DNA from: Microbulbifer sediminum
Lineage (GTDB): Bacteria > Pseudomonadota > Gammaproteobacteria > Pseudomonadales > Cellvibrionaceae
Direction: 5' to 3'
Length of the DNA: 64,000 bases
Assembly (NCBI RefSeq): GCF_021729035.1
Contig: NZ_JAJSAP010000004.1
Location: 310,001-374,000 of the forward strand
Position 1 is the stretch's first letter. Every line of letters begins with the position of its first letter. The position numbers and the translations under genes were made by a program. Under the pieces are notes generated by a model. It was not told where the DNA came from and searched no databases. It saw nothing but the letters and a program-made list of their open reading frames with translations. Below are positions 48,756 through 59,067 of the stretch, one piece after another.

Positions 48756-49187
48756 CTATTCCGCCGGCGGCTCGGTGACCAGGCCCACGCTGGGCGCACC
48801 GGCCGCCTGCAGCTGGGTCATGGCACCGACGATCAGGCCGTACTTGGCATCCGTATCACCCCACACCAATACCGGTGTCTTGGGCTTTTGACGCAAAACC
48901 TTGGCGACAGTTTCCCGGATCTCGTCCATCGGTTTGGCGACTTTCTCATCGTCACCCAGGTTGAGGTAGTAGGTACCATCCGCGCGCACGGACACGATCA
49001 GGGGCTCGTCGTCGGTATCGTCGATCGGCGCCGAGGGCGCGTCGGGCAGGTCGACCTTGACGCCCTGCATCAGCAAGGGCGCTGTGACCATAAAGACGAT
49101 AAGCAGCACCAGCATCACGTCGATATAGGGTACGACGTTGATTTCTGACACCAGTTTGCGCTTGCCGCCCTTGCGAAAAACACTCAT
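48756..49187 (-). CDS. tolR: Tol-Pal proton-channel protein TolR
   Basis: A 143-residue inner-membrane protein of the ExbD/TolR family. It has one helix (about 20-40) with the proton-carrying Asp in VVPYIDVMLVLLIVFMV, and a periplasmic domain. With TolQ it uses the proton gradient to energise TolA. It is spaced 18 bases from tolQ. Confidence 0.95.
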   Translation of the reverse strand: MSVFRKGGKRKLVSEINVVPYIDVMLVLLIVFMVTAPLLMQGVKVDLPDAPSAPIDDTDDEPLIVSVRADGTYYLNLGDDEKVAKPMDEIRETVAKVLRQKPKTPVLVWGDTDAKYGLIVGAMTQLQAAGAPSVGLVTEPPAE

Positions 49188-49205
49188 GACAATCGTCCGC
49201 TCGCG

Positions 49206-49895
49206 TTAGCTGGAGTGCACTTTGCGGTGCAGGATCGAGGAGAATTCCTCGGCGAAAGTCTCATAGCTGGACAGCAACCACTCCGCCTTGGCGGAGTAGC
49301 GGTTGTAGGCCATGACCGCCGGGATAGCGGCAAACAGGCCCATGGCGGTGGCCACCAGCGCCTCACTGATACCAGGCGCCACTGTGGCAATGGTGGCCTG
49401 GTGCATGGTCGCCAGGCCACGGAAAGAGTTCATGATGCCCCAGACGGTGCCAAACAGCCCGATATAGGGACTCACCGAGCCAACGGAAGCCAGGAACGGC
49501 AGGTTCATCTCCACCTTTTCCTGCTCACGGGACATGGCCACACGCATGGCCCGCTCCGTGCCCTCCATCACAGCCTCAGGACTACTCCGGCCCTGCTGGC
49601 GCAGGCGGGTGAACTCGGTGAAGCCGGCGCGAAACAGGGATTCGACGCCGTCTACCTTGCCTTTCTCGGCCCGCGCATTGCCCTCGCGGAACAACTGGTT
49701 CAGGTCGGCGCCGGACCAGAAACGGCGCTCGAAGTTGGTCATCCCCTTCTTGGCCCGGGTCAGGTAGAGCCCACGCTGGATGATCATGACCCAGGAAATC
49801 ACCGAGGCCAGCAGCAGTAGCAACATCACCAACTGCACCAGCAGACTGGCGTTCTGTATCAGCCCCCACAGGGAAAGTTGTTCACCGGCGTTCAT
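49206..49895 (-). CDS. tolQ: Tol-Pal proton-channel protein TolQ
   Basis: A 229-residue inner-membrane protein of the MotA/TolQ/ExbB family. It has helices at about 15-36, 133-155 and 170-190, with the conserved LPFLASVGSVSPYIGLFGTVWGIMNSFRGLA and GISEALVATAMGLFAAIPAVMAYNR blocks. It starts 3 bases after the ybgC stop. Confidence 0.96.
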   Translation of the reverse strand: MNAGEQLSLWGLIQNASLLVQLVMLLLLLASVISWVMIIQRGLYLTRAKKGMTNFERRFWSGADLNQLFREGNARAEKGKVDGVESLFRAGFTEFTRLRQQGRSSPEAVMEGTERAMRVAMSREQEKVEMNLPFLASVGSVSPYIGLFGTVWGIMNSFRGLATMHQATIATVAPGISEALVATAMGLFAAIPAVMAYNRYSAKAEWLLSSYETFAEEFSSILHRKVHSS

Positions 49896-49898
49896 GTC

Positions 49899-50303
49899 TT
49901 AGTTCACTGCCTTCAATGCTGTATGGATAGATTCGGGAAGCGCGCAGGGCCTGCGGCTGCCATCTGCAACGCAGGCGACTTTGACCACACCCTCACAGAT
50001 AATTTCATCATCGCGCCAGATTTTTTGTTCAAATGTCACTGCCGCGCGCCCAAGTTTGCCAATCGCCGCCGTGACCCGCAATGCGTCATCCAGCAGCGCC
50101 GAGCGCCGGTACTGGATTTCCGCCGAATGCACCACCAGCAGGAGCCCCTGCTGCGGCATGGCGGGCTTATCATAACCGAGCGAACGCATGAATTCTGTGC
50201 GCGCGCGCTCCATATACTTCAGATAATTGACGTAATACACGATTCCGCCCGCGTCGGTATCCTCGATGTAGACACGCAAGGGGATACTGAAAACTTCTGC
50301 CAC
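49899..50303 (-). CDS. ybgC: Tol-Pal system-associated acyl-CoA thioesterase
   Basis: A 134-residue hot-dog thioesterase. The start is the GTG at 50303 (read as Met, VAEVFSIPLRVYIEDTDAGG), with AAGGA five bases upstream. It gives the same length as E. coli YbgC (134); the longer frame has no such support. The catalytic Asp is in EDTDAGGIVYYVNYLKYMERAR. First gene of the tol-pal operon. Confidence 0.93.
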   Translation of the reverse strand: MAEVFSIPLRVYIEDTDAGGIVYYVNYLKYMERARTEFMRSLGYDKPAMPQQGLLLVVHSAEIQYRRSALLDDALRVTAAIGKLGRAAVTFEQKIWRDDEIICEGVVKVACVADGSRRPCALPESIHTALKAVN

Positions 50304-50326
50304 AGGGGTCCTTGTTATCTCTGCTC

Positions 50327-50341
50327 GCGGCCAGTGGCCGC
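50327..50341. repeat. Perfect inverted repeat between ybgC and ruvB
   Basis: GCGGCCA / G / TGGCCGC, 7-bp arms around one base, in the 55-base gap downstream of ruvB and upstream of ybgC. It may slow read-through from ruvB; there is no T-tract. Confidence 0.45.
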
Positions 50342-50358
50342 CTGTCCGGATGCGCGGG

Positions 50359-51381
50359 TCAGCCCATCCGGTCCGGTTTCGGGATGCCGAAGTGCTCGTA
50401 AGCCAGGGCTGTGACCACACGGCCGCGCGGCGTGCGGGCAAGATAGCCCTGCTGGATCAGGTACGGTTCCAGAACGTCCTCGATGGTATCACGCTCTTCA
50501 CTGACCGCCGCGGCAAGGCTGTCCACCCCCACCGGGCCACCATCGAACTTTTCCATCATGGTGAGCAGTACGCGCCGGTCCAGCTGGTCAAAGCCGCGCA
50601 CGTCCACGTTAAGCATATTCAGCGCCCGGTCAGCGATACCGGTGTCCACCATGCCATCCCCCTTCACCTCGGCAAAGTCCCGTACACGCCGCAACAGCCG
50701 GTTGGCGATACGCGGGGTGCCGCGGGCACGGCGCGCGACCTCGAGGGCCCCGCCCTCGTCCATTTCCACCCCCATCAGCCCAGCGGAACGACGCACGATG
50801 CTGGTGAGGTCCTCGACGCTGTAAAACTCCAGGCGCTGCACAATGCCAAAACGGTCCCGCAGCGGTGAGGTCAGTAGCCCCGCGCGGGTGGTGGCGCCAA
50901 CCAGCGTGAACGGCGGCAGGTCCAGCTTGATGGAGCGCGCGGCCGGCCCCTCGCCGATCATGATATCGAGCTGGTAGTCCTCCATGGCCGGGTACAGCAC
51001 CTCCTCCACGTGGGGACTGAGCCTGTGGATCTCATCGATAAACAGGACATCCCCCGGCTCCAGGTTTGTCATCAGGGCCGCCAGGTCGCCTGCCTTCTCC
51101 AGCACGGGGCCCGAGGTGGTCTTGATGGCAACGCCCATTTCAGTGGCGATAATGTTGGCCAGGGTGGTCTTGCCGAGGCCCGGCGGGCCGAACACCAGCG
51201 TGTGGTCGAGGGCATCACCGCGCAGCCGCGCGGCCTGGATAAAGATCTCCATCTGCTCACGCACCACGGGTTGGCCCACATAATCCGCAAGGCTCTTGGG
51301 CCGCACAGCACGGTCGTGCTGCTCCTCCTGACCGGAGGGGCCGATGGGCTCAGGGGCAATAAGGCGATCAGCTTCGATCAT
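50359..51381 (-). CDS. ruvB: Holliday junction branch-migration ATPase RuvB
   Basis: A 340-residue AAA+ motor that drives branch migration with RuvA. Walker A is GPPGLGKTT, Walker B is [10 protein letters not shown], sensor 1 is [19 protein letters not shown], and the C-terminal winged helix ends in [16 protein letters not shown]. It lies downstream of ruvA (61-base spacer). Confidence 0.97.
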   Translation of the reverse strand: MIEADRLIAPEPIGPSGQEEQHDRAVRPKSLADYVGQPVVREQMEIFIQAARLRGDALDHTLVFGPPGLGKTTLANIIATEMGVAIKTTSGPVLEKAGDLAALMTNLEPGDVLFIDEIHRLSPHVEEVLYPAMEDYQLDIMIGEGPAARSIKLDLPPFTLVGATTRAGLLTSPLRDRFGIVQRLEFYSVEDLTSIVRRSAGLMGVEMDEGGALEVARRARGTPRIANRLLRRVRDFAEVKGDGMVDTGIADRALNMLNVDVRGFDQLDRRVLLTMMEKFDGGPVGVDSLAAAVSEERDTIEDVLEPYLIQQGYLARTPRGRVVTALAYEHFGIPKPDRMG

Positions 51382-51442
51382 AATTTACTCACCGGGTTGC
51401 GCGGCCGAAAGCCGCTCCTGCTCGACAGTGGTGTGGCGCCGG

Positions 51443-52054
51443 CTATGCCGGTGCCATGCTTTTCAGGGCCAGGCGGATCAGGGTCGCACTGTCGGCCCCG
51501 GGCTGCTCCTTCGCAGCCCGGGCCACCATTTTGCTGGCCTCGGTGGGCTTGTAGCCCAGGGCGGCCAGGGCACTCTCGGCCTCCCCGGCATGATCCACCT
51601 GCGGCCCTGCCGAGGCGGCCATCAGCGGGATATCATTGCTGTCACCAAACTGGGGCGCCAGCTTGTCGCGCAACTCAATAATCAGGCGCTCGGCGGTCTT
51701 CCTGCCCACCCCCGGCACTTTCACCAGCGCCGCTACATTGTCCTCCGAGACACAGCGGGCAAGGGCCGCGCCGTCGAGACCGGAGAGGATCGCCAGCGCC
51801 ATTTTGGGGCCCACACCGCTGACCTTGATCAGGGTACGGAACAGGCTGCGATCCGCCTCGCGAATAAAGCCATACAGTTGCTGCGCGGTCTCGGAAACCG
51901 CCAGGTGGGTATGCAGCACTACCGGCTGGCCCACAGGGGGCAATTCAAAGATGGTGGTCATTGGGGCCAGCACTTCATAGCCGACCCCCTGCACGTCCAC
52001 CAGCAGCTGTGGCGGCTGTACCACGGCGAGGCTGCCGCTCAGTCTTCCGATCAT
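51443..52054 (-). CDS. ruvA: Holliday junction-binding protein RuvA
   Basis: A 203-residue tetrameric junction-binding protein. It has an OB-fold N-terminus (MIGRLSGSLAVV), two helix-hairpin-helix motifs (LIKVSGVGPKMALAILSGL and LVKVPGVGRKTAERLIIELRDKL), and a C-terminal RuvB-binding domain (AESALAALGYKPTEASKMVARA). Confidence 0.97.
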   Translation of the reverse strand: MIGRLSGSLAVVQPPQLLVDVQGVGYEVLAPMTTIFELPPVGQPVVLHTHLAVSETAQQLYGFIREADRSLFRTLIKVSGVGPKMALAILSGLDGAALARCVSEDNVAALVKVPGVGRKTAERLIIELRDKLAPQFGDSNDIPLMAASAGPQVDHAGEAESALAALGYKPTEASKMVARAAKEQPGADSATLIRLALKSMAPA

Positions 52055-52121
52055 TGTTATCCGGTTCTCTGTCTGGTTTTACTTCTTTGTTTATTGCGCG
52101 GCCACGGGCGGCCCGAATCTG

Positions 52122-52652
52122 CTACGAAACCGTCAGGCGCCCGCGACGGAAACGGCCGCGGCCGCGGCCGGCGGTATGCACCAGTGTCTGCATGGTGTGC
52201 ATATGGCACAGGGCCACAGCCAGGGCATCGGCGGCGTCTTCCTGTGGTGCGGCTGGCAGCGACAGCAGCGTCTTCACCATGTGCTGCACCTGCAGCTTGT
52301 CCGCCGCACCACTGCCCACAATCGCCTGCTTGACCTTGCGCGCCTCATACTCCGCCACCGGCAGGTCGGCATGGGTAGCCGCCACGATAGCGGCGCCGCG
52401 GGCCTGCCCCAGCTTCAGGGCGGAACCCGCGCTCTTGGCCATAAACACATTCTCGATCGCCATTTGCGTAGGCCGGTACTGGCCCGCAATCTGGCTCACG
52501 GCGTCGAAGATTAGCTTGAGGCGCTCGGGCAACTCGGCCGCCGGCAGGCGGATCACGCCACTGGCCACGTAGCGGGCCTTGCCGCGCTCAACGTCGATCA
52601 GGCCGTATCCGGTCTTGCGCGAGCCGGGGTCGATCCCCAGGATTCGGGTCAA
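52122..52652 (-). CDS. ruvC: Holliday junction endonuclease RuvC
   Basis: A 176-residue resolvase. The best start is the TTG at 52652 ([11 protein letters not shown]), with GGAAGG seven bases upstream. It puts the catalytic Asp of GIDPGS close to the N-terminus as in other RuvCs; the longer frame adds a Pro-rich stretch that does not look real. Other acidic residues lie in MAIENVF and [14 protein letters not shown]. It precedes ruvA and ruvB. Confidence 0.94.
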   Translation of the reverse strand: MTRILGIDPGSRKTGYGLIDVERGKARYVASGVIRLPAAELPERLKLIFDAVSQIAGQYRPTQMAIENVFMAKSAGSALKLGQARGAAIVAATHADLPVAEYEARKVKQAIVGSGAADKLQVQHMVKTLLSLPAAPQEDAADALAVALCHMHTMQTLVHTAGRGRGRFRRGRLTVS

Positions 52653-52740
52653 AGGGCGCCTTCCTGTATGTTTATATAGTAACGGCGAAAGGTAAGAAGT
52701 GTCCCAAGGCGGACGGGGAGCGTCAAGGGAGGAAGGGGGG

Positions 52741-52779
52741 GGCGGGCCTCGCGGCCCGCCGGCGGGGCCTGCCCCCGCC
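52741..52779 (-). terminator. Two tandem GC hairpins downstream of yebC
   Basis: GGCGGGCC-TCGC-GGCCCGCC (52741-52760) followed directly by GGCGGGG-CCTGC-CCCCGCC (52761-52779). Both are perfect stems, just after the yebC stop, without a T-tract. They probably cause partial termination between yebC and ruvC. Confidence 0.55.
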
Positions 52780-52787
52780 AACCCGGC

Positions 52788-53531
52788 TCAGCCGAGCTCT
52801 GCCATCACCTCTTCGGGGATATCGGCATTGGTGTAGACATTCTGCACGTCATCCAGGTCTTCCAGCATATCCACCAGCGCCAGCACTTTTTCCGCACCAT
52901 CCTTTTCCAGCGGAATGGTGGTGGAGGGAATCATGGAGATCTCCGCACCGTCCGGCTTGAAGCCAGCCTCGGTCAGCGCATCTTTTACCGGCATATAGTC
53001 CTGGAACTCGGTAGTGAGCTCGATACTGCCGTCATCGTTGGTCTCGATGTCCTCGGCGCCGGCCTCCAGGGCCGCTTCCATCAGGGCATCCTCGTCGGTG
53101 CCGGGCTCGTAGTACATCTGCCCCTTGCGCGTAAAGAGGTAGGCCACCGAGCCGTCAGTCCCCAGGTTGCCGCCACGCTTGGTAAAGGCGTGACGCACCT
53201 CGGCAACGGTGCGATTGCGGTTGTCGGTGAGGCACTCCACCAGGATGGCGACACCACCGACACCGTAACCCTCGTAGGTCACCGCCTCGTAGTTGTCCCC
53301 CTCGGCATTGCCGGCACCGCGTGCAACCGCCTTGTCGATGGTGTCCTTTTTCATGTTGGCACCCAGCGCCTTGTCGATGGCGGTGCGCAGGGCCGGGTTG
53401 TCATCCGGGTTGGGACCGCTCTTCGCGGCGACGGTCAACTCGCGGATGATCTTGGTGAAAACCTTGCCGCGCTTGGCATCCTGGGCCGCTTTGCGGTGCT
53501 TGATATTGGCCCATTTACTGTGTCCAGCCAT
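52788..53531 (-). CDS. yebC: YebC/PmpR family regulator or translation factor
   Basis: A 247-residue cytoplasmic protein. The start [27 protein letters not shown] and the central [15 protein letters not shown] and [23 protein letters not shown] motifs are diagnostic of YebC. Members have been described as transcription regulators (PmpR) or ribosome-associated factors that ease stalling. It lies between aspS and ruvC, as is common in gammaproteobacteria. Confidence 0.96.
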   Translation of the reverse strand: MAGHSKWANIKHRKAAQDAKRGKVFTKIIRELTVAAKSGPNPDDNPALRTAIDKALGANMKKDTIDKAVARGAGNAEGDNYEAVTYEGYGVGGVAILVECLTDNRNRTVAEVRHAFTKRGGNLGTDGSVAYLFTRKGQMYYEPGTDEDALMEAALEAGAEDIETNDDGSIELTTEFQDYMPVKDALTEAGFKPDGAEISMIPSTTIPLEKDGAEKVLALVDMLEDLDDVQNVYTNADIPEEVMAELG

Positions 53532-53551
53532 CTGTAACCTCCGGTAGTTGC

Positions 53552-53578
53552 GCGGGCGCCTGGAATGCAGGCACCCGC
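53552..53578 (-). terminator. Hairpin downstream of aspS
   Basis: GCGGGCGCCT (53552-53561) and AGGCACCCGC (53569-53578) pair with one mismatch around a 7-base loop. It lies in the 73-base gap between aspS and yebC and may lower read-through. Confidence 0.5.
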
Positions 53579-53604
53579 CTTACTCTTGTATTGATTCCGT
53601 CCGC

Positions 53605-55386
53605 TTAGCTGACCTGCTCTTCCTTTTTCTGGCGCAGGCGGATATTGAGTTCGCGGAGCTGCCGTGAATCCACGGTGCCCGGAGCATCGGTCATCACGCA
53701 GGACGCGCTCTGGGTCTTCGGGAAAGCAATCACGTCGCGGATCGAGTCGCTGTCGGTCATCAGCATCACCAGGCGGTCGAGGCCGAAGGCCAGGCCACCG
53801 TGGGGCGGCGCACCATACTTGAGTGCGTCGAGCAGGAAGCCGAACTTCTCACGCTGTTCGCGCTCGTCAATTCCCAGGGTGCGGAACACCGCCTGCTGCA
53901 TGTCCTGGTTGTGGATACGGATCGAGCCACCGCCCAGCTCGGTGCCGTTAAGCACCATGTCATAGGCCCGCGACAGCGCCTCCAGCGGGTTTTTCTCCAG
54001 TTCTTCCGGCGAGCAGGAGGGCGCGGTGAACGGATGGTGCAGCGAAGTCAGGCTGCCATCGTCCTCTTCCTCGAACATGGGGAAATCCACCACCCACAGC
54101 GGTGCCCACTCGGCGGTGTAAAGATCCAGGTCCTCGCCCAGCTTGCAACGCAGCGCACCCAGCGCCTCTGAGACGACCTTGGCCTTGTCGGCGCCGAAGA
54201 AAATCAGGTCACCGCTCTCGGCCTGCATGCGCTCCAGGATCGCTGCACGGGTTTCAATGGGCAGGAACTTGGTAATCGGTGACTGCAGGCCGCCCTCGAG
54301 GTCATCCTTGTCGTTGACCTTGATGTAGGCGAGGCCCTTGGCGCCGTATATACCCACGAACTTGCCGTAGTCGTCAATCTGCTTGCGGGTCAGCTTATCG
54401 TTACCGCCCGGCACCTTCAGGGCCGCAACGCGCCCCTTGGGATCGTTGGCCGGGCCGGAGAAGACCTTGAACTCCACTTCGGCCATCAGGTCCTTGATCT
54501 CGACCATCTCCAGCGGAATGCGCAGGTCCGGCTTGTCGGAACCGAAGCGCAGCATGGCCTCGTAGTAACTCATGCGCGGGAACTCGCCCAGCTCCACGCC
54601 CTTCAGCTCACTGAACAGGCTGCGCACCATGCCCTCGGTAATGGCCATGATGGCGTCTTCGCCGAGAAAGGCGGTCTCGATATCAATCTGGGTAAATTCC
54701 GGCTGGCGGTCCGCCCGCAGGTCCTCATCGCGGAAACACTTGGCGATCTGGTAATAGCGGTCGAAGCCCGAAACCATCAGCAGCTGCTTGAACAGCTGCG
54801 GCGACTGCGGCAGGGCGAAAAACTTGCCCTCGTGGGTGCGGCTCGGCACCAGGTAATCACGGGCGCCCTCCGGTGTCGCACGGGTCAGGATCGGGGTCTC
54901 GATGTCCAGGAAAGCCTCGCCATCCAGGTAATTGCGGATAGCAGTGGTCAGCCTGGAGCGGAACCGCAGGTTGTGCTGCATCTCGCGGCGACGCAGGTCC
55001 AGGTAGCGGAACTTGAGACGCACGTCCTCACCGACATCAGTGTGCTCATCCAGCTGGAAGGGCACGGTTTCTGCCGTGTTCAGGATCTCCAGGGCAGTGC
55101 CGTAGACCTCGATTTCACCGGTGGCCATGTTCGGGTTTACCGCTTCCGGCGCCCGGGCGCGCACGCGGCCGGTCACCTTCAGGACATACTCACTGCGCAC
55201 GCGGTCGGCCAGCTCGAAGTGCTCGGCCGCATCCGGGTCAAACACCACCTGGGCGATCCCGTCGCGGTCGCGCAGGTCGATGAAGATCACACCACCGTGA
55301 TCACGGCGGCGGTCAACCCAGCCGCACAGGGTAACTTCGCGGTCAATGTCCGCAGAACGAAGGCCGCCACAGTAGTCGCTGCGCAT
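53605..55386 (-). CDS. aspS: Aspartyl-tRNA synthetase
   Basis: A 593-residue class II synthetase. It has an N-terminal OB-fold ([24 protein letters not shown]), the class II catalytic core ([46 protein letters not shown]) and the bacterial GAD insertion (about 290-420). Motif 3 is [14 protein letters not shown]. The ATG at 55386 (MRSDYCGGL) is the usual start; an upstream extension in the frame runs into fmdB and is rejected. Whether it also charges tRNA-Asn cannot be told here. Confidence 0.96.
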   Translation of the reverse strand: MRSDYCGGLRSADIDREVTLCGWVDRRRDHGGVIFIDLRDRDGIAQVVFDPDAAEHFELADRVRSEYVLKVTGRVRARAPEAVNPNMATGEIEVYGTALEILNTAETVPFQLDEHTDVGEDVRLKFRYLDLRRREMQHNLRFRSRLTTAIRNYLDGEAFLDIETPILTRATPEGARDYLVPSRTHEGKFFALPQSPQLFKQLLMVSGFDRYYQIAKCFRDEDLRADRQPEFTQIDIETAFLGEDAIMAITEGMVRSLFSELKGVELGEFPRMSYYEAMLRFGSDKPDLRIPLEMVEIKDLMAEVEFKVFSGPANDPKGRVAALKVPGGNDKLTRKQIDDYGKFVGIYGAKGLAYIKVNDKDDLEGGLQSPITKFLPIETRAAILERMQAESGDLIFFGADKAKVVSEALGALRCKLGEDLDLYTAEWAPLWVVDFPMFEEEDDGSLTSLHHPFTAPSCSPEELEKNPLEALSRAYDMVLNGTELGGGSIRIHNQDMQQAVFRTLGIDEREQREKFGFLLDALKYGAPPHGGLAFGLDRLVMLMTDSDSIRDVIAFPKTQSASCVMTDAPGTVDSRQLRELNIRLRQKKEEQVS

Positions 55387-55460
55387 GAATACTATTCCCG
55401 TTGTCGATAGTGATTGGCTGGGCGGCAGGCGCCGCCCGATTGGCTCCGGCCCGGCCGCTC

Positions 55461-55721
55461 TCAGCTGGCCTTGGCCTTGTCCCCGGCGGGCTTGTCCGCC
55501 CTGGGCTTGGCCGCATCCCCGGCCAGGTTCTTCTTGCTTCCGGTCTTGAAGTCGGTTTCGTACCAGCCGCCACCCTTGAGGCGGAAGCCGGCGGCCGAGA
55601 TCTTCTTGCGGAGTTCGGCCTTGTTGCACTCGGGGCAGTCGGTCAGGGGCGCATCACTGATACGCTGCAGGGCCTCCATCTGGTGACCGCAGGCACTGCA
55701 CTGATATTCGTAAATCGGCAT
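55461..55721 (-). CDS. FmdB-family zinc ribbon protein
   Basis: An 86-residue protein starting [19 protein letters not shown], with the CxxC...CPEC zinc ribbon (C8, C11, C29, C32) of the FmdB family, then a Lys/Ala/Asp-rich disordered tail. It is commonly found next to aspS in gammaproteobacteria. Its function is undefined, though its conservation suggests a regulatory or translation-linked role (inference). Confidence 0.92.
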   Translation of the reverse strand: MPIYEYQCSACGHQMEALQRISDAPLTDCPECNKAELRKKISAAGFRLKGGGWYETDFKTGSKKNLAGDAAKPRADKPAGDKAKAS

Positions 55722-56001
55722 GGATTCAGTACCCGATACATTAAGGGGCGCAGATTATACATTACCCCCCGCGAGGGAAGAAGCAGGCAGCGGCCACCTG
55801 TGCCAGCCTTTCCATGCAGGGCGCAACGGGCCACCAAAAGGAGCACGGCGCAGCGGTCCGGGGGCCAAAATCGTGAAAAAAAGCACTATTTTTCCCGCTT
55901 AACCCCGTGCGCGTGAAAAAAAACTATATATACTTCGAGGCAGTACCACGCTGTACGAACACATTTTTATCGGAAAAACACAACTCAAAAGGAAGCTACT
56001 C

Positions 56002-56436
56002 ATGGCCGCACGCAAGAAAGCCACAGCCAAGAAAGCACCCGCTAAGAAGACCGCAGCGAAGAAAACCGCGGCTAAGAAGGCTCCGGCCAAGAAAGCTGCC
56101 CCGAAGGCCAAGAAGGTTACAGCGATCAAGGAGAAGTACACCAAGACCCAGATCCTGAACCAGATCGCCGAGAACACCGAGCTGAGCCGCAAGCAGGTCC
56201 AGTCCGTCATGGACGAACTGTCCGACATCATCGAGGGGCATATCAAGAAGCGCGCCGTGGGCGAATTCGCTTTGCCCGGCCTGATGAAGATCACCACCGT
56301 GAAGAAGCCGGCCAAGAAGGCCCGCAAGGGTATCAACCCCTTCACCGGCGAGGAAACCGTGTTCAAGGCCAAGCCGGCCAGCACCACCGTCAAGGTACGG
56401 CCGCTGAAGAAGCTGAAGGAAATGGCCGAGAAGTAA
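56002..56436 (+). CDS. HU-like DNA-binding protein with histone-H1-like N-terminal tail
   Basis: A 144-residue nucleoid protein. Residues 1-40 are a Lys/Ala/Pro-rich tail of repeats such as AKKAPAKK and AAKKTAAKK. The rest is an HU/IHF-type fold (KYTKTQILNQIAENTELSRKQVQSVMDELSDII, then FALPGLMKITTVKKPAKKARKGINPFTGEE, and a basic C-terminus). The tail should bind DNA non-specifically, like H1-type tails. AT-rich upstream sequence and a GGAAG ribosome binding site precede the ATG. It is a single gene with its own terminator. Confidence 0.92.
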   Translation: MAARKKATAKKAPAKKTAAKKTAAKKAPAKKAAPKAKKVTAIKEKYTKTQILNQIAENTELSRKQVQSVMDELSDIIEGHIKKRAVGEFALPGLMKITTVKKPAKKARKGINPFTGEETVFKAKPASTTVKVRPLKKLKEMAEK

Positions 56437-56460
56437 TTCCCGCCGATTCCGGATGCCAGA

Positions 56461-56481
56461 CCCCGCCCCCGGCGGGGTTTT
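56461..56481 (+). terminator. Intrinsic terminator of the HU-like gene
   Basis: CCCCGCC / CCC / GGCGGGG stem followed by TTTT, 25 bases after the stop codon. Confidence 0.85.
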
Positions 56482-56618
56482 CTGTCTCTGGCCCCGGCCC
56501 GGTATAGCGAAATTGCCCCCGTACGGCCCTACCATCCCCAGCCCACCCCGGCGTAAAATACCTGCCCCCTGAGTACGTAACCCAACATAAGCAACACCAA
56601 CCGGACAAGACTCGATTT

Positions 56619-58349
56619 ATGCGCGCATCCCGCTACCTGATCGCCACCCAGAAAGAAACCCCGAATGACGCCGTGGTCATCAGCCACCAGCTGATGCTGC
56701 GCGCGGGCATGATCCGGCGCCTGTCCTCGGGACTGTATACCTGGCTGCCCACCGGACTGCGCGTACTGCGCAAGGTGGAGCGTATCGTACGCGAGGAAAT
56801 GGACCGGGCCGGCGCCCTGGAGGTGCTGATGCCGGTGGTCCAGCCGGCAGAACTGTGGGAGGAATCCGGCCGCTGGCAACAGTACGGACCGGAGCTGCTG
56901 CGGGTCGAGGACCGCCACCACAACCCCTTCTGCCTGGGCCCGACGCATGAGGAAGTGATCACCGACCTGATCCGCAACGAGATCAGCAGCTACAAGCAGC
57001 TGCCGGCCAATTTCTACCAGGTACAGACCAAGTTCCGCGACGAGATCCGCCCGCGGTTCGGCGTGATGCGCGCCCGCGAATTCACCATGAAGGATGCCTA
57101 CTCCTTCCACCTGGGTGCGGACTCACTACAGGAAACCTACGACATCATGCACGGCGCCTACTGCCGTATCTTCGACCGCATTGGCCTGGACTACCGGCCG
57201 GTGCTGGCGGATACCGGCGCCATCGGCGGCTCCAGCTCACATGAATTCCATGTACTGGCCGAGAGCGGCGAGGACGACATCGCCTTCTCTACTGACAGCC
57301 GCTACGCCGCCAACGTGGAACTGGCCGAAGCCGTGGCCCCTGCCGGGGAGCGCCCGGCCCCCACGGCCGACATGACTGAGGTACACACCCCGGGCCAGAA
57401 GACCATCGATGCAGTCAGCCAGTTCCTGGACAGTGATCCGGCCCACTCGGTCAAGACCCTGATCGTACTCGGTGAGGCTGCCGAAGACGGGGAAACCGCC
57501 CCATTGGTGGCCCTCATATTGCGCGGCGACCACGAGCTGAACGAGCTCAAGGCGGAAAAACTGGCCGGAGTCGCCAGCCCGCTGCAATTCGCCCCCGAGG
57601 AACGCATCAGCGCCGAGCTGGGCTGCGGTATCGGCTCACTGGGACCGGTGGGACTGGGAATCGAGGTCATCGTGGACCGCGCCGCTGCGCACCTGGCCGA
57701 CTTCACCTGCGGCGCCAACCGCGACGACTACCATCTGACTGGCGTCAACTGGGAGCGCGATGTGCCGCTGGCGCGGGTCGAGGACCTGCGTAACGTCGTA
57801 GCCGGCGATGCCAGCCCGGACGGCAAAGGCACCCTGGAGATCAAGCGCGGTATCGAGGTTGGCCACATCTTCCAGCTGGGCGACAAGTACAGCCGCGCGA
57901 TGAATGCCACCGTGCTGGACGAGAACGGCAAGGAACAGACCATGGCCATGGGCTGCTACGGTATCGGCGTTTCGCGCATCGTTGCCGCCGCCATCGAGCA
58001 GAACCACGACAATGCCGGCATCATCTGGCCGGAAGCCATTGCGCCCTTCCAGCTGGCAATCGTGCCCATCAACATGCACAAGAGCGAGCTGGTGCGGGAG
58101 AAGTGCGACCACCTCTACGAAACCCTGCGCGAGGCCGGCATCGATGTACTGCTGATGGACGAACCCAAGGCGCGTCTCGGGGCAATGCTGGCCGATGTCG
58201 AGCTGATGGGAATTCCGCACCGCATCGTGGTGGGTGACCGCGGCCTGGAAAAAGGCGTGGTGGAATACAAGGGCCGCCGCGACGCTGAAAGCCAGGACTT
58301 CGCCGAGTCCCAGCTGGTCGAGGTCCTGCTGGAAAAACTGGGCGGTTAA
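56619..58349 (+). CDS. proS: Prolyl-tRNA synthetase (bacterial type with editing domain)
   Basis: A 576-residue class II synthetase starting [18 protein letters not shown]. It shows motif 1/2 regions ([66 protein letters not shown]), an inserted editing domain (about 225-400) and motif 3 [21 protein letters not shown]. The anticodon-binding domain follows at the C-terminus. Length is normal for the bacterial long form. Confidence 0.97.
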   Translation: MRASRYLIATQKETPNDAVVISHQLMLRAGMIRRLSSGLYTWLPTGLRVLRKVERIVREEMDRAGALEVLMPVVQPAELWEESGRWQQYGPELLRVEDRHHNPFCLGPTHEEVITDLIRNEISSYKQLPANFYQVQTKFRDEIRPRFGVMRAREFTMKDAYSFHLGADSLQETYDIMHGAYCRIFDRIGLDYRPVLADTGAIGGSSSHEFHVLAESGEDDIAFSTDSRYAANVELAEAVAPAGERPAPTADMTEVHTPGQKTIDAVSQFLDSDPAHSVKTLIVLGEAAEDGETAPLVALILRGDHELNELKAEKLAGVASPLQFAPEERISAELGCGIGSLGPVGLGIEVIVDRAAAHLADFTCGANRDDYHLTGVNWERDVPLARVEDLRNVVAGDASPDGKGTLEIKRGIEVGHIFQLGDKYSRAMNATVLDENGKEQTMAMGCYGIGVSRIVAAAIEQNHDNAGIIWPEAIAPFQLAIVPINMHKSELVREKCDHLYETLREAGIDVLLMDEPKARLGAMLADVELMGIPHRIVVGDRGLEKGVVEYKGRRDAESQDFAESQLVEVLLEKLGG

Positions 58350-58362
58350 CCGCCCCAGGGCA

Positions 58363-58392
58363 GCGGCCGGGGGCTGACAGGCTCCCGGCCGC
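58363..58392 (+). terminator. Hairpin downstream of proS
   Basis: GCGGCCGGGGGC (58363-58374) and GCTCCCGGCCGC (58381-58392) form a 12-bp stem with one G-T mismatch and a 6-base loop, 14 bases after the proS stop. No clear T-tract. Confidence 0.55.
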
Positions 58393-58473
58393 CCGGCTTA
58401 ATCAGCGGGCTGGCAGCGCCCCCCTGAACTTGCCCCTGCCCTTTCCCCGCGCCTTCTCGTAAAATCCCCTCCC

Positions 58474-59040
58474 ATGATAAGAACAACGCTTTTTACCCTC
58501 CTGGCCCTGGTTTTCGCCGCCGGCGCCAACGGGCAGATGCGGATCCCCGAGCTGGCGCCGGCGGAGCGCAAGGCCCTGCGCAATGCCATCGGCCAGGCGG
58601 ACAGCTTTGCCGACCGCTTTGACGCGGAGGTATGGCTGATGGCCAAGTCACAGCCCCTGGCCCGCTATATCAAGGACCCGGACGAGCGCATGTATGTGCT
58701 CAAGGCTGTCCACCGGGAGGCCACCCTGGCCGGGCTAAGCCCGGAGATCGTACTGGCCGTGATCCAGATCGAGAGCGCCTTCAACCCCTACGCGGTGTCC
58801 CGGGTGGGCGCCCAGGGCATGATGCAGGTGATGCCATTCTGGAAAAACGAGATCGGCAGCCCCACCGACAACCTGATCGACATGGACACCAACCTGCGCT
58901 ATGGCTGCACCATCCTCAAGCACTACATCGGCAAGGCCAAGGGCAACCTGGCCAATGCCCTGGCCTACTACAATGGCAGTTATGGCCGGCACACCTACAG
59001 CAGCAAAGTGCTGGACGCCTGGGCGGAGCGCTGGCGCTAA
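58474..59040 (+). CDS. Lytic transglycosylase, SLT domain
   Basis: A 188-residue exported muramidase-like enzyme that cuts peptidoglycan to give anhydro-muropeptides. It has a signal peptide (about 1-20, ending ANGQ). The SLT domain (about 85-185) contains the catalytic Glu at about 100 in IQIESAFNPYAVSRVGAQGMMQVMPFW, the hallmark of the family. It is short, with only a small helical region before the catalytic domain. It lies 27 bases upstream of a membrane-bound AraC regulator. Confidence 0.92.
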   Translation: MIRTTLFTLLALVFAAGANGQMRIPELAPAERKALRNAIGQADSFADRFDAEVWLMAKSQPLARYIKDPDERMYVLKAVHREATLAGLSPEIVLAVIQIESAFNPYAVSRVGAQGMMQVMPFWKNEIGSPTDNLIDMDTNLRYGCTILKHYIGKAKGNLANALAYYNGSYGRHTYSSKVLDAWAERWR

Positions 59041-59067
59041 GATGAACGGCAGCGGAGCGGGCACCCA

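Noticed and set aside
52653..52781. Longer ruvC frame from 52781
   Set aside because: Gly/Pro-rich stretch without family similarity; the TTG at 52652 places the catalytic Asp correctly.
55387..55629. N-terminal extension of aspS to 55629
   Set aside because: It overlaps the FmdB gene and adds a basic low-complexity stretch absent from AspS; ATG 55386 starts the conserved domain.
56002..56110. Repeated AAGAAG units read as a possible CRISPR or satellite repeat
   Set aside because: They are codons of the Lys/Ala tail of the HU-like protein, not spaced repeats.
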